Shown here one piece after another: positions 11,737-24,188 of a stretch of DNA of 64,000 bases. Position 1 is the first letter of the stretch, and each line of letters opens with the position of its first letter. The position numbers and the translations under genes were made by a program. Source of the stretch: Pyxicephalus adspersus (taxonomy: Eukaryota > Chordata > Amphibia > Anura > Pyxicephalidae); the NCBI RefSeq assembly GCF_032062135.1, contig NC_092861.1, forward strand, positions 55,720,522 to 55,784,521. The letters run 5' to 3'. The notes under the pieces were generated by a model that did not search any database, was not told the origin of the DNA, and was given only the letters and a program-made list of their open reading frames with translations.

Positions 11737-13658
11737 TATATTGTCAACACTAACAGTAATGGTTTACTGTTTACATCCCACGGAGTATTAATGGTAAATT
11801 TAAACTGCATTGTGGGTATTTTTAAATAAACCTTGATCTGGATCCATGAAACAGCTAAAGACCTACTGCACCTAAATTAATAGTGCAGAAGCATAGACAT
11901 TTTAGTTTTCTGCAAATCATTATCTGTGTCACTGTGAATAACTTGCCGCCTGGGTTAAGCTTTTACACTCTCCTATCCTTTTCAACTTGAAATTAAACCT
12001 TGGTCCCTTCTGGCACTAGGCCCTCACACCTGTAATTCAATTGGTCCATGCCAAAATCTCTACTGTTCACTGGGGTTATGCTTTGTAACAATGAATAAAT
12101 ATGTAACAAAGGGGGATTGCAGAACATTGAATCTCTTTAAAGAGGCAATTTAGCTTTGGCCTAGGAAACAAGGTGTTCCCCAAGGGATATACAATAAGGA
12201 TTGATTAATTAACGTAGGCACATGCAGCCAGAACATAGTGCTAGAACTTCAGCAGGTTTAATACCTTCAACAATGTTTAGGCTAGGTCAGGCTGATTTTA
12301 AAGGGTTATTTCACCCTGGTATATAGTGAGTTGAGTCAATTAATAGCATCTTTTTTTTTGGTGATTTTACGGGTAAGATCTTCCCTGATGCCTACTCGCT
12401 TTATTCCTCTCCACCCTGAAGCTTTACTCTTCCATATACAGGATGACTTTCTTACAAAGAGTTGACCTTGCATGATATTTTACGGCCTAGGTATTTTTCT
12501 CCACACCACAACATTACACATCTATTGCCCTGTGCAATATATGTAAGCAAAAGAAAAGCCCCAATAATCTAGGTACATATCTAGGCATACATTTGGGAAT
12601 TTCAGTTGTCATAATGCACATGAAACACATTATAATGTCCTAAGGAAATAACACAGCAGCAAATAAAGCAAACTCATTTCCACTGATTACCATGATTACC
12701 ATTGACAAAAAGCGTTATTATCATCACCAGATGCTATTGCTGCCTCTAGCGCCCCTGTGCCTTCCTGTCCAATATTATCTGCTGCAATTGTCTGAACAAA
12801 ACAGTTTGTCATGAGCACAGACATTCCACAAGAAATGAGGTGACATGAATTATAGGAGCAGCAGGTCTAGGCAATAGAGAATCTAAAAGAATGCAGACCA
12901 TACAGTAAAAAATTACAGGTGAGTATGTGGATTGTTATCCACAAACTTACCATTTTTGTAAAGTGGTGTTATCAACTTCCCAGCTCTACAGGTACAAGGA
13001 CACTGTGCTGCAGTAATGTGTTACTACCATGCACTGTGAATGGCACCTCAACACACCTCCAAAAATATATGTTAGTGCTGCATGGAACAAAGCATGGTGC
13101 CCTGTGCACTGCTGTGATGTAAAACAGCCTCTGTGTGTTTCAAGAAATTTATTTTAAATATGTTATGTATAATATGTGATTGAGTAATCACAAACAAATT
13201 TTTGCATTTTGATATAAATGGGCCCCCTGGAGAGGGTCCTTTAGTTTGAGTCCTGGGTTATGACACCAGAGTTTTGAGTCACCAGAATCAGAGAAGTTCT
13301 GGTCATTTAAAATCACTTTTGGATTGCATGTTCTGAAGAAAAACTTTATAAACTGAGGCACAATACCAGTACATGTACATGAACTGATATCATGAAATAG
13401 ATAAGACAAACAAATAGTAGGATTGAAAGGATACACAAAGTGACCAATGATGGTTAAATTGGGTTACCAATTTGATAGATTTCTTTCATTATATACATTT
13501 CCAATTTTTAATGAACCCTTTAGAGTATTCAAAAGTCTTGAAAGTCTGTTACACAATAGTAACGGAGCTAAATTTAGGAATCCTAAATCCTACATATAGA
13601 ATTAGTGATGGAAATAATTACAAGGAAACAGTATATACCTATAGTATATTACTAGAGT
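11737..13658. other. Mostly unassigned DNA with one possible MITE piece
   Basis: About 12980-13115 contains CACTGTGCTGCAGTAATG and a complementary-looking 'CCTGTGCACTGCTGTG', resembling the inner part of the foldback at 29830-30140. The relation is weak. No gene is seen. Confidence 0.4.
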
Positions 13659-14086
13659 AAAGGTGCGTACACACTTCCAATTTTTATCGTTCCAATCGAA
13701 CGACGAACGATCGATTGGGCAAAAAATCGTTCGTAAAAAAGTAACCAACGACGCCGACGAACGAGGAAACTCGTTGGAAACGAACGACTGGACCGGCGGA
13801 TCGGATTGGACGACGATCGTTGAACATCGTTCGTGTGTACGGTCGTTCGTTGATCGTCCATGTTCAGAGCATGCGTAATGAACGAACGTTCGTGCACTTT
13901 CCTGTCGTGCACATAGTTCCTCTATCGCTCAAACGATCGTATCTATTGTGTGTACAATATCTAGGAACGATCGTGTCGTTATCTCTATGTGCAGGATCAG
14001 TGCTATACGATCGTTCGTATATATCGTGCAGGATCGTTCGTCGTTCGTTTTCCAACGATAATAATTGGAAGTGTGTACGTAGCTTT
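13659..14086. mobile_element. CpG-dense MITE with long terminal inverted repeats
   Basis: The left end AAAGGTGCGTACACACTTCC matches the complement of the right end (AAAGCTACGTACACACTTCC). Pairing continues inward through the TTATCGTT and CGAACGACGAACGATC words, so the inverted repeats exceed 50 bp. The interior is packed with CGATCGTT and CGTTCGT words and is by far the most CpG-rich 430 bp in the window. Open frames on both strands (107, 86, 71 and 63 codons) are by-products of the low-stop, CG-rich repeat. Immediate flanks read TAA on the left and TTA on the right, so the target duplication is unclear. Confidence 0.85.
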
Positions 14087-15142
14087 AGGGAAATATCAAA
14101 TCAAAATGTGTTTGCTTGGGCATGGGCAGTACCTGAAGTCTGAATTTAGTTTATAAATAATGAACAATCAGCGCTAAGAATGTATGTGGGTCAAGATAGC
14201 AAAATATATATATTTGTAGCTAAATTTGAAGGCCTTGAAAATATAAATGTAGTCTTTTTGAATTAGTAAATTTGCAGTCTGCACTGTTTTATGTACTAAC
14301 AATTTTATGTATAACAATGGAGGCAAAATCTTGATTTTTTTACTTTTGTGTAAGGGAGCAATGCTAATATTCATGAAGGAGTAGTGATGGGTGAACGTGT
14401 CCAGTTTTAACAAATATTTGTCCAATTCCATTGAAGTCTAAAATAGAAATAATCTAGCAAATAGATTTAGGAATAACAAGTAACAGTAGGTAACAGGAGG
14501 AATTTAGTAATAAGTGTGTTTGTGCGTGAATGTGTTGTAATGGAAGATGGGGACATTGGGTGATATATGTGATTGTCACCAGAGGGGCCTTATCCATTGG
14601 AGTCAGATGGGTGTAGCTAGATAAATTGGGGTTATTAAAAGGTAGTGTGACTGTTTATTTAGCCTTGTGTCCATGTGAAGTTATTGAACGTTGTTTATTG
14701 TTGTGTGTAATAAGTACATGACCAGGGTAGCTCGGACCTTCAGCCACTCCAGTACCACCTACCAGCCAACCCACAATCCCAAAAACACTCAAACACAAAA
14801 CTGCACTTTAAAATGGCTGGCAAGCAGCTGTTTATTAACTAAATAAATAACGTTCTTGATTATAATAAATAACATTTGAATATAAACATTACCAACACAA
14901 ATAACATATTTAACTTACATTAACATAACTTCAACAACTTAGCATAAATTAACCATTAAAACAAATTAACAAATCTATTAACATAACATATATACCACAT
15001 TATTATAACAAACTTCCTCCAGAAATTTAACCAATAAAATTCCAATTAAACAACAGTGCCCAATTGCACTATGTTAATCCACCTGCACTAATTTTAACCA
15101 ACCAGGTTGCAGGCCTAGGAAAAGTAAAGTCTGTGCCAACCA
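14087..15142. other. Unassigned; includes a G-poor, A/C-rich stretch
   Basis: From about 14740 to 15060 the plus strand is almost free of G and rich in A and C (words such as AACATAAC and ATTAACATAAC). The left part, about 14720-14830, is of higher complexity. Strand asymmetry of this kind can mark part of a retroelement, but I recognise no ends and no coding. Confidence 0.4.
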
Positions 15143-15228
15143 CCTATTTAATGTACAGCACTGTGTAATATGTTGGCGCTATATAAATCCTGCTTAATAT
15201 TATTAATAATAATAATAATAATAATAAC
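15143..15228 (+). mobile_element. SINE/LINE-like 3' tail with (AAT)n
   Basis: 'CTATTTAATGTACAGCACTG' then TGTAATATGTTGGCGC and TATATAAATCC, ending in TTATTAATAATAATAATAAT. This is the tail module of the repeat seen in full at 23578-23868 and in reverse at 46633 and 51085. The AAT run (15195-15228) is the usual 3' tail. Confidence 0.75.
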
Positions 15229-16100
15229 CACGTATATTTCCAATATATCACCCTGGCCCCTAGCCACCCAGCACCTCCTCAGGGCCCCACACTATATCAA
15301 CCATACAGGGGGCACCCTACCCTTGGGTTGCCCCTTCCAAACTTACCACCAGGACTATTACCTTCCTAAACCCCAACCGCCACTGATTAAAACACAAAAA
15401 GGCAGGTTGTGAAACTTTCCTTCCCGCAAAACTGTCCTTAACTTTGGGGCTGCCCTCGCACCCTGTCATGCTGTCCCTACGCCTATTTGGCGTGCTGTGG
15501 GCTTCACTGGTTTGATGTCTGCTGGGCATATTTACCCAACACTAGTACCAGTGTATAAAATATCTCTATAGCTACAGGGCCTCCAGGGCAAGTTTAATCA
15601 GTGTATCCCATGGTCTGTTAAGGATCCAGTACAACGGTACCATCTCTACATCCTATTTCTGCCTCGCCAGCTTATTTGAAGAAATAGCTTTGCATCATTA
15701 TTTATAACCTAATATTAGATAAGAGTTGTTTCCTTGGTATACCCTCTGATCAAGTAATTTTTACTGCAAATGCAGTTTTACCACAATTTACCACCATTTA
15801 ATTAACAAAAAAGTAACACTCACTTCGCTTTGCTTGTAATTGGTAGTGAAGCGAGCCATGGGAAAGAAAAGTGTGGCACAGGACACTGGAGTTGTAAGAG
15901 GCCACTTTAATCTCACAGTGGATGAGAAGTTGCCCTGAAGCTGGTGTTTGGGTTTCCCCATCCCAGATGACTATTACACTGGTAACTGGGCTCTTTTAGG
16001 GATGGATGTAGTTTCCATTGTGATACTTTTAGGGTAAGGATAAGGGTAAGGTAAGGTAAGGTTAGGGTAAGGAGAGAGAATTGTTTACCCTGTCTGCAGA
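15229..16100. other. Unassigned, moderately GC-rich
   Basis: About 15245-15535 is C-rich on the plus strand with CCTCAGGGCCCC and CCCTGTCATGCTG words. It may belong to the same unknown element as the G-poor region upstream. No gene is recognised. Confidence 0.4.
16030..16073. repeat. (GGTAA/GGGTAA)n simple repeat
   Basis: Irregular repeats of AGGGTAAGG and GTAAGGTAAGG. It resembles telomere repeat units only loosely (one GTTAGGGTAAGG). Confidence 0.85.
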
Positions 16101-16965
16101 TTAAGCTGATATTATACATTCCAGCCTAGACTGGATATACATACACCTCTAATACCTGACATGTCATATTTTGGACTGACAATACACATTCCACTGATGC
16201 CATGCCTGTTTGTGCCCTTCTGAACATCTTGTGTCCCCCTTCCCACACTAGGTTGGGGTGGGAGTGACCTGATAAGAAGAAAGTTGTGGCTGTTATATCC
16301 TGATGGGTTATAGGAAAGAAAGCAGCTGTTAATATACAAAATATAATCTCATACTAACAATTGCAAGTTTTTTTTACATTTTAATGTAACAAGGAGGTTT
16401 GGTCAAAGTGAGCTAGCAAAGATCATGTAACGAGTTCATTGGTTGAGATCAGTGTATATTTGTTAACTCCATATATCATAGAATTGAGTGATGATGCTGA
16501 TATTTTCTGGATACGCATAAAGACTCTTCCCAGTTAGATGATATAAATATGGGCACTCACTGGGGTAAACTGAGTCATGTGATGTTGCTTCTATAACTGT
16601 TTCTGTTTTACTTACCATTGTACGCATCCAATAAAGATAAGTACTACATTTTTATTAAACAGTGCCTGAGTGTTCCACTGATACCCAAGAACAATATACA
16701 TTCCACTGATAGCAGAGACTAATAATATTCACCCACTGTTACTAAAAGTATATATTCTACCATTACCGAAGACTGAAAAAATACATTACACTAATAACTA
16801 AGACATTTTACTGATACCTAGTACCCCAAAATCCATGTTCCACTGATGCCTGAGGCTGAATATACACATTACACTGATACTCAGTCCTGAAAATACACAT
16901 TTCACCAATATTAAAAATACACATTATACTGAAATCTAAAAAAATATACCTAAAATGCATTGAGA
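16101..16965. repeat. Decayed tandem repeat, period about 30 bp, with an insertion
   Basis: The phrase ACATTCCACTGATACC and variants (ATTACACTGATAC, GTTCCACTGATGCC, TTTTACTGATACC) recurs roughly every 25-32 bp between 16660 and 16955. Weaker units occur at 16110-16210. Each unit runs 'TACACATTCCACTGATACC' and then 'AGACTGAAAA'. About 16230-16640 lacks the units and looks like a later insertion; it includes an AATAAAG word at 16631. Confidence 0.65.
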
Positions 16966-19900
16966 TATAAGCTCATAAAACCAATGATTCACATTACATT
17001 ATTTTTTTACTTTGTTTTGTTCAAGAAGGTAGATTACTATAGCTATCAATACAAGTTCCTACTTTTACTTACCGTGTTCGGGGTTACAGACCCTAGTGAT
17101 ACCAGCTGTACATTTGTACACTGAACATTTTGTATGGTACTATGCAATTACTAATCTCTCTTTCCACTATGCACCATGTTTGTAATAAACTAAACTATCC
17201 ACAAGACAAATTTAGGATCCTCAGATTTCTTACATCAGCTATGTGACATAACCATTGCTTTGTAGATGTGGGATTCGGCCTGTCCATTCTACCACAATGT
17301 GATGCCTGAGGTATTGAAAATAAATCACTAATGGAAATGGTGGATAAGGTTATTGGCCTTGGAATATGAAGTTTAAAAACAAGTCAACAACAGTAAACAA
17401 CCTCATTTCTATTAAACCAGGTTTCCTTTAAAATTAGAGTGTACTTTAAGAGATTGTTTACTTGCTATGCAACCTATTATACCAATCTAACCTACAAAAA
17501 TGTGTTGCCGAAACGTTATTTTATTTCTTGCTGACTTATCCATGACATGTATTTTACTAAAGTAGAAACTGATTTGTATGGTTACTTCTTTTGCTCCCAA
17601 ACCACCCAGTTTTTCATAAAACGACTTCCAGGAATTAAAAGTGGTTTCGGAGGAACATTTGGATTGAAGCATTAATGTTTTCTGGCCTTACATGGGACTT
17701 CAGTCAAAATAGTCATATTTCTAAATTAGTTTATGTTTTCCTGATATTTCTAGTGTAGGACTGCAATTATCTTAATATCCTAATCTCCATTTTTGCTTTG
17801 TTTGTTCCAATAGCTTGTGCCCATAGTAACAGCTGCTGGCAAAGAAAAGGTAATCTACATTTCATAGTTCAATTTTAGTGGCCATGTTAACTTAAGATTT
17901 GATGTTTAGCTAAAGTAAACCATTCATTATACTACATGATGGGAAGGGGAGACCTAGGTGTGGCCAAGTTTAAAATCAATGTTACTTGAGTTGAGAAAAG
18001 CAAACATTCGCTTTTGCTTTGCCTTGTTTCTGTGCCAATATATTTTAAAGGTTTTTGATAGACACTTTTGCCTACTATTGTACTTGTCATCATGATTCAA
18101 TTTTCCATATAGCTGCTCAATAACACATGTAGTTAGCTTTTATATTGAAAAACTGTTTGTGTTATATAATTATTTTATGTTAAAAAGCTTTAACTATTTT
18201 TTTATGTTCATTTCTGGACAACTGTAAAATGCTTGGAGCATTTACTTGACAGTAAAGTTAACCGGTAAAGCTGGCCAAAACAGATATCCAGTTATGTAAG
18301 TCCAGCATCAATCAAAACAAGCGATGATGTTAACAAGCTAAAGATTTCCTGGTGCTATATAAAGTAGTGCAACATATTAATGATTCTACCTTATCAATGG
18401 CATTAAGGTTAGTATGTGTTATTTTTTTTTATTATTCTTGGTAAGATTGTTTCATGTTGTGTGTGTCCTGTCAATACTTCCAGTTTAACACTTTCTGGGA
18501 ATAGGCAAGTGTACTAATGTACTTCTGTGCTCATTTCCCCTGGGGCAGGGTACAGCTATTTGAGGCTTCCAGATCACAAATAAACACTGTGAGAGATTAG
18601 CTTCAACTCACTTGCTGCAAAAATGTATTTCAGATGTTTGTTCAATTTCAGGGTGCTCTGCCCACTTTTATTTGCAAAATATCCACAGAAAGGCAACAAA
18701 AATAAGCAAATCCAGGGTTTTCTCTTCCAGGGGATCAATGTCATGCACAGCATGCCACAAAAACACCAAATTTAGCCTTTAGGCTCTCTATCAGTTCCAC
18801 AAACGTTGTGCCACACCTGGCCCCAGGTTCCAACTGCCCCCCAGTGTTAAAGCCAGGTGCCTTTTTTTCAATGGCCAGGTGCTTCAGATCCATCACCAAT
18901 TTTTGGCCTGGAAATGGGAGAAGTGCATGGCCCACCCCTTCCTTCCAAGACACTCCGAGCCTGGATCTCAAATAAAAAGCTGGAATACTGAGGCAATACA
19001 AATACCAACAACCTTATCCAGGTCCTTTAATCCCCTTCCACTGAGAATTTGGGATACATGATGCCAAATATCCTGCAAAGTGTCATTCTATATTTCATAC
19101 TGTTACGGCCCTCTTCTCCATGAACGATGGGCATCAAAAGTTGAAAGTACATCTGGGGGTCAGAAATAGATAGCCCAGGACCCAGAAAGGTCTTCAGACA
19201 AACTGGATCATAACCAGGCCATTTGACACCAACACCAGCTTCTGGTGTGAATGTGCATGGACACAGATATACATGTGGTAGTAACCTTAAATATCAGGCT
19301 ACAAACTATATTTTATTTGCATGCTTACGTACAAACACTGGCTTGTGAGCATGACCATAAGTTAATCTTTTCTGACAATGAAAAAGAAGCCTTTACATCG
19401 GTAGGCATTATAAAAGGCTGGTGGGAGAAGGGCTCTTTTACATTGGTGGACACTGGGAAAAATGCACTTTAGCAAGAATATACCCCTCACTACTTATTCA
19501 TGTATCTATAGAAATACTGTAATTGGTTATTACTTTTAGGAGAGCCAACAATTGTTCATTGCTCAATGAACTTCTAAAAACCCCTGGAAGATCATTAGGG
19601 TACCACTCTGAACTCTGATTAAGAACATCTGCTTAAAAATCTTTTTTTACATTTGCTTTCTGTACCTAATATAATTTCCCTTTTTTTAAAGACAGACAAA
19701 AATGCCTAGATTTACCTATTCAAAATACATAAGCACCCAGGTGTAGCTCTACACAGTGCAGGGGTTTATAGAAAGAAAGCATAGATCTATGTTAGATGGT
19801 CTCTATGGAGTTAAAGTACACCAGGCATTGCAACATTTGCAACTTTTTAAAGAAAACATCTTTGGGCACATTTGTAAAGCAGACTTGTGCTATACAAATG

Positions 19901-20944
19901 TGCTCTTTGCTATGCATGTTTCAGAATTCTGAAGCAAGCAAGGCCTTATATTTTTCACGAATTACAAAAAATTGGTAGAAGGCAGAGGAAATTAGCCACA
20001 GAACTTTGGAAGGTCAAAAGAATGGGCTGTCCTTATACAGAGTGTTCTCAACAACATCCAAGGGACAAAGCAGGTTCACACTGCACTTTACATTTTAGGA
20101 AAGAATAAAATTCAGGTACAGAGTGGTACAAACTACTAAAAGAATTAGGTTGACATAATGTGTAGCTATATTTTCTAGCATACTGATGTTTTTCTAATAA
20201 TTCTTTAGACATTATTTATACATATAGGTACATACATATGTTATGCATATAGGTAATAAGTATTTAGAATAATACTTGTTTAAATTTTATACCTAAAATG
20301 CATATATCATATGTCTGTAAATGCTACAAGTAAAGTTCAAGAGAAAAAATAAAAAGGAAGGCTTGAAGTTCACATTGACCAGACTATTCACATTACTGCT
20401 GCTTTCAAGAATTGTTTGAAAATACACTAACAAAAATAGCATTGATGCTTCTAATAAGGCTGCTATTTTAAACAGAGGCCAACCAACACATAAAACACGC
20501 ATTTTCACTATTTTCAGTACGTTCCTTATGCTCAATGACTCAAGATCATCAAGATCATATATTAAAGCAGTATAAAATAACATACATTAAGGGATTATGT
20601 GGGGAATTTTATAGGAAATGGTTTATGTGAATAAAAAATGTGGTTATTCCACAGTCACAGTCAGTATCATAAAATAAAACTTATGCATTATATCCAAGTT
20701 TCTTAGGCTAATGCTATAAATAATTTCCTAGAATTGGCAATAGTGGGCCTTGATATCAAGGGCTTGAAAATGGGTCCTTGTCCCCACAAACATGTAATGT
20801 ATTTCTGTAACAAAAGAGCTTTAACTCAATTATATGATCAAATTTATGATATTTACATGGCCCAGAAAGCTTTTTTCTGAGAGAGTTATCTACATTTAGA
20901 AATTTAAAATAAAGAGTTAACTTTTTTGTACAATTTACTGATGG
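16966..20944. other. Unassigned DNA
   Basis: No gene or certain repeat. A slightly more GC-rich block at about 18560-19240 (CCACACCTGGCCCCAGG and similar) could be an old LTR or other element. A spliceable 36-nt segment at 17814-17849 is listed separately. Confidence 0.45.
17814..17849 (+). other. Weak microexon candidate
   Basis: A pyrimidine-rich run ending in AATAG precedes 36 open bases (encoding LVPIVTAAGKEK in the frame without a stop), followed by AAG and GTAATC, a good donor. Length is a multiple of three. Such combinations are expected by chance in 64 kb, and I recognise no protein, so this is only a pointer. Confidence 0.1.
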
Positions 20945-21345
20945 TTTAAAGTGAATCCATTTTGGACTATGCAAACTGAAGTATTTACATATGCTTTTAA
21001 AACTACCTCTGTAGCTATAGGCATTGTGGGGAAAATGTTATCTTCAAATCTCCTGTGAGGTCCCTTCCACAATAAAATCACAGTGTACTCGCTTCTTTTT
21101 TTCTCCATTGCAGGAACTTCACCTGGTACTTTTCCAGGTGCGGGATCTTCAGCCATCTTGATTGTCCAGCCTGAAATGACATAACTACCATGCATGTGTA
21201 CAGCACTTAATTTATTCCTAGCAGGCGGGTGTGTGGGCATCACCTGCAATAAACAACCCACCTGCCAGTCTGTCACTCCTGCAATTAACAACCTACCTGC
21301 TCACATTTTTTTATTTTTACAGTATAATTCTGCTTTAATTATATT
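20945..21345. mobile_element. Possible MITE with TTTAAAGTGAA-type ends
   Basis: The left end TTTAAAGTGAATCCATTT partly matches the complement of the right end (TTAAAGCAGAATTATA). The interior is more GC-rich than its surroundings and carries CCACAATAAAATCACAG and ACCTGGTACTTTTCCAGGTG, a small hairpin at 21123-21142. The 118-codon open frame on the minus strand (20935-21291) spans it almost exactly and has no known domain. Ends like TTAAAGxGGAA are common in frog MITEs by my recollection. There is no second copy in the window to confirm it. Confidence 0.4.
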
Positions 21346-23425
21346 GTAGCTTACCAGTCATGAGATGTCGTGACTAAGTTAGTTTTCTATTTTTAAGCTA
21401 TGTTTTAGATATACTGTATACTATTTATTTGCTTATGTTTAATTCCAAATTAAATTTGATATATATTTAACTGTTTTTACTCCAATAATTAGTAAAGGAT
21501 ATAATATTCAGACATGAATAGCACAGTATGGTTATGCTATGAAATAGACTAAAGCCAGATTTCCCAGACTGCAGAATGGGTCATAAACCCCTTCCTTCTG
21601 TCCCAGAGGAAATGGGGCTATCCGTCTATGTCAGTTTCATACAGAATATATGACTAACACAAACTTATCCACTACAATCTTCAGTTACCTTTTCTTGGAA
21701 CACAGAAATATTAAGGTTCTTGTGCTCGTGAATGCTCATGGTTTCATCAGATTTAGGAGCATTACTGAGACTATGAGGGTAGAAGAGGTCCAAGCCAGGG
21801 TAGAAGGTTAATTCAGAGATATTAACTAGTGGAAGTAAGTAAATCCATTATTGTTAAGCAAATGTTATTTGACTTGTTTGTCTAAGCTGCGTGTTTCCAT
21901 TTCATTGCTACTATATGGCTGAAAAAAGGTAAACTGCACAGTGCAAACACAGGTGTTCATTTAATAGAACAATTGTCAAGAAGTCAGATTTTCCAACTGT
22001 GATATAATGTCTGTGGATATAGTCATTGTTCAAGGCACACTAAGGATCTCTTTACATCATGGATAGAGGTCCCTATTATTATACTGGAATTTCTTCTGAC
22101 AACATTACATACCAAGGTATAGAAATCTGCCTTAGGACCTAATTGCCATAGGGCACTAAAATTACAAAGTGCAGCTAAGTGGCCTCTTAGCATGTTAATC
22201 TCAGCTCAGCCTACACAAATGCATCCTGCGGATCTTTTAGCTGTTCTCATGGTGGGTATTTGGCAAGCTGAATGGATTCCCCAAACTGGGGACTGTGCCA
22301 AACATATGGGTACCCCAAGAGATAATCTTACACTATAAACAAACAGCCACTGATGCCAATGACATCACATAATTGCAATACACCAGTCCTATTCACTGTT
22401 AAAAGTGTTGTATTGTATCCAGCACACACATGGTAGTTTCATTCATGGTTCTTAAGAAGAAAAAAAAACTTTATCTGCATAATCACACTAAGCACTAAAA
22501 AGATGGGGGAGTCAGACATTTTCTATTCACATCAAATATAGCCAAAGTCATCTAGAATTCTCCCACCAGTAACATAAGATTCACATGATGTTTCTGTCAT
22601 CAGTAAAAATATCTTCAGGATTAAATTCTCATCAAACATGTGAAGGAAATATCAGATTTACACTGCTGTACTGGTTGCCACTTAAAAAACAATATATCAG
22701 AATAAAACCTAATAAAAAACCATATAAAAACAGGTGTGGTGTATATTATTTTATGTAGCAAAAATATTTTTAAAATGTAAAATTTGACTTTTTGATGCAT
22801 TAATAATTTTAATACAGTGTATACATTATAATGAAAGCAATTTATTATAAGGTTTGAGAAGAACTTGGACTTCTTCTTCAGCATAGAAGATGTAACTGGC
22901 TGGTAAGTTCAATTACATGTTTTGTTTTAAGTTTAAATTTGTTACTAAGTGTTACCCTAAAACACATGAAATGTGTTATATTTCTGTGATTTTAGCAAAT
23001 ATTTTCAAAAACTCTTGTGGATTCTTGTAAATGTAGTTTGGTTCTTTCTTTTGATCTTTTTAACATTGATCAAACTTTCAATTTGAATGTTCAATAGCAG
23101 GTTTTGAAATGACGGACACAAACTGCAGAACTGAGTCAGAGATCTTCAATTCCTAAAAGGCAATAGACAAATAAAAGCAAACTTTACACGTAAGTTTTTA
23201 AACAATGTTGAATGATGAAATAGAAGAGGGAGACATAATTTTCCTGGAAGTTTGCTTAAAAGTTTAAAGTGTGTGTGATGCCATTTTGTTTTTAATTTAA
23301 ATAAGATGTGCAAAAGAGAAGACCTCTTTGATGTTTACATTACTGTCATTTTCCCTGCTTGAGCAATTAAGGGGCAGAGAAAATTCAGGTATTTTACATT
23401 ATTTATTAAAGTGTTTTTAATTTCC

Positions 23426-23430
<5 letters not shown>
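21346..23430. other. Unassigned AT-rich DNA
   Basis: No recognised gene or repeat. Confidence 0.5.
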
Positions 23431-23470
<40 letters not shown>

Positions 23471-23473
23471 TTC
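23431..23473. repeat. (TA)n followed by T-run
   Basis: About 15 TA units and then a run of T. The T-run with the following TTCTTTACTTGCAG resembles a 3' splice site. Confidence 0.93.
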
Positions 23474-23484
23474 TTTACTTGCAG

Positions 23485-23556
23485 GTTGCCATTAAACATA
23501 CAGGAAAATTTGAAAAGTCCACGTTATCGGCGCCCATTATTACAATGAGCCTTTAA
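23485..23556 (+). CDS. Weak terminal-exon candidate
   Basis: A strong acceptor-like sequence (long T-run, TTCTTTACTTGCAG) is followed by 23 open codons and a TAA at 23554. The segment is less AT-biased than its flanks (ACGTTATCGGCGCCC). In the frame starting right after the AG it encodes a short peptide beginning VAIKHTGKFEK. I do not recognise it in any protein. A SINE starts about 20 bp later. It may be chance, or a rarely used last exon of a surrounding gene. Confidence 0.12.
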   Translation, partial: VAIKHTGKFEKSTLSAPIITMSL

Positions 23557-23577
23557 GCCATTTTGATTCTGCCTAGC

Positions 23578-23868
23578 TGGAGGTACAATAACTTTGTGGT
23601 TAGCACTCATCTTGCAGCAATATGATTCTAGGTTCAAATCTTGGCCAGGACATAAATGTTTGTGTGTGTTTTCTTTCACATTCTAAAAACATACTGGTAG
23701 GTTAACCAGCTTCTCCTGAAACTTGTCCTTGGACTATATTAGAGATATATGAGTATGGTAGGAAAACTAAATTGTGAGCTCCTCTGAACAGCAGTTAGTG
23801 ACTATGGATGCTGTAAAGTGTTTTGTTACAAGTCAATGTGATATAAATACATAATAATAGTAACTCAT
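23578..23868 (+). mobile_element. tRNA-headed SINE-like repeat, near full length
   Basis: The head carries a polymerase III-like A box (TGTGGTTAGCAC, 23595-23606) and B box (GGTTCAAATC, 23631-23640), 35 bp apart start to start. The middle has 'TCACATTCTAAAAACATACT' and AGGTTAACC, and then 'AAATTGTGAGCTCCTCTG'. The tail is GTGATATAAATACATAATAATAG. The order head, body, tail matches the pieces at 36372-36608 and, reversed, at 46633-46830. SINEs of this type depend on a partner LINE for the shared 3' tail. It is diverged and surely inactive. Confidence 0.78.
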
Positions 23869-23965
23869 AATGGTGCATGAAGCAGAAAAAGTTGAGAAAT
23901 AATGGAATAAATATACCAGTGACTTGAACTGGGCTGTGTGAAAAAATATACTAGACTTGTGAATG

Positions 23966-23973
23966 TATTAAAT
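23966..23973. repeat. 8-bp target-site duplication, left
   Basis: TATTAAAT lies directly before the hAT element and matches TATTACAT at 25411-25418 at seven of eight positions. Confidence 0.8.
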
Positions 23974-24112
23974 CAGTGTTTCTAAACCTTTTTAGCATGG
24001 GGAACCCCTTAACCACCCGTCCGTTAAACCCGACCTTGGTTCGGGGTAAAAACACTTGCAAAAAGTGTTAATCCTGAACATTTCTCAGGTGGTTAAACAA
24101 ACATTATATTGC

Positions 24113-24147
24113 AATCCGATTGTCATACATTGTATGACAATCGGATT
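24113..24147. repeat. Perfect 17-bp hairpin
   Basis: AATCCGATTGTCATACA and its exact complement are separated by a single T. It lies near the left end of the piggyBac-like element. Confidence 0.95.
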
Positions 24148-24188
24148 ACAACTGTAAGAATATACTTACCCGGTCCCCACAGCTCCTA

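Noticed and set aside
13652..14143. Overlapping open frames on both strands (63-107 codons)
   Set aside because: They lie inside the CpG-dense inverted-repeat MITE, where stops are rare by composition.
16030..16073. Possible interstitial telomere repeat
   Set aside because: Units are mostly GGTAA and GGGTAA; only one GTTAGGG is present, so it is a generic simple repeat.
18345..18385. GGTGCTATATAAAG resembling the SINE tail
   Set aside because: The match is a single short word with no neighbouring tail sequence.
20935..21291. 118-codon minus-strand frame
   Set aside because: It coincides with a likely MITE and shows no domain.
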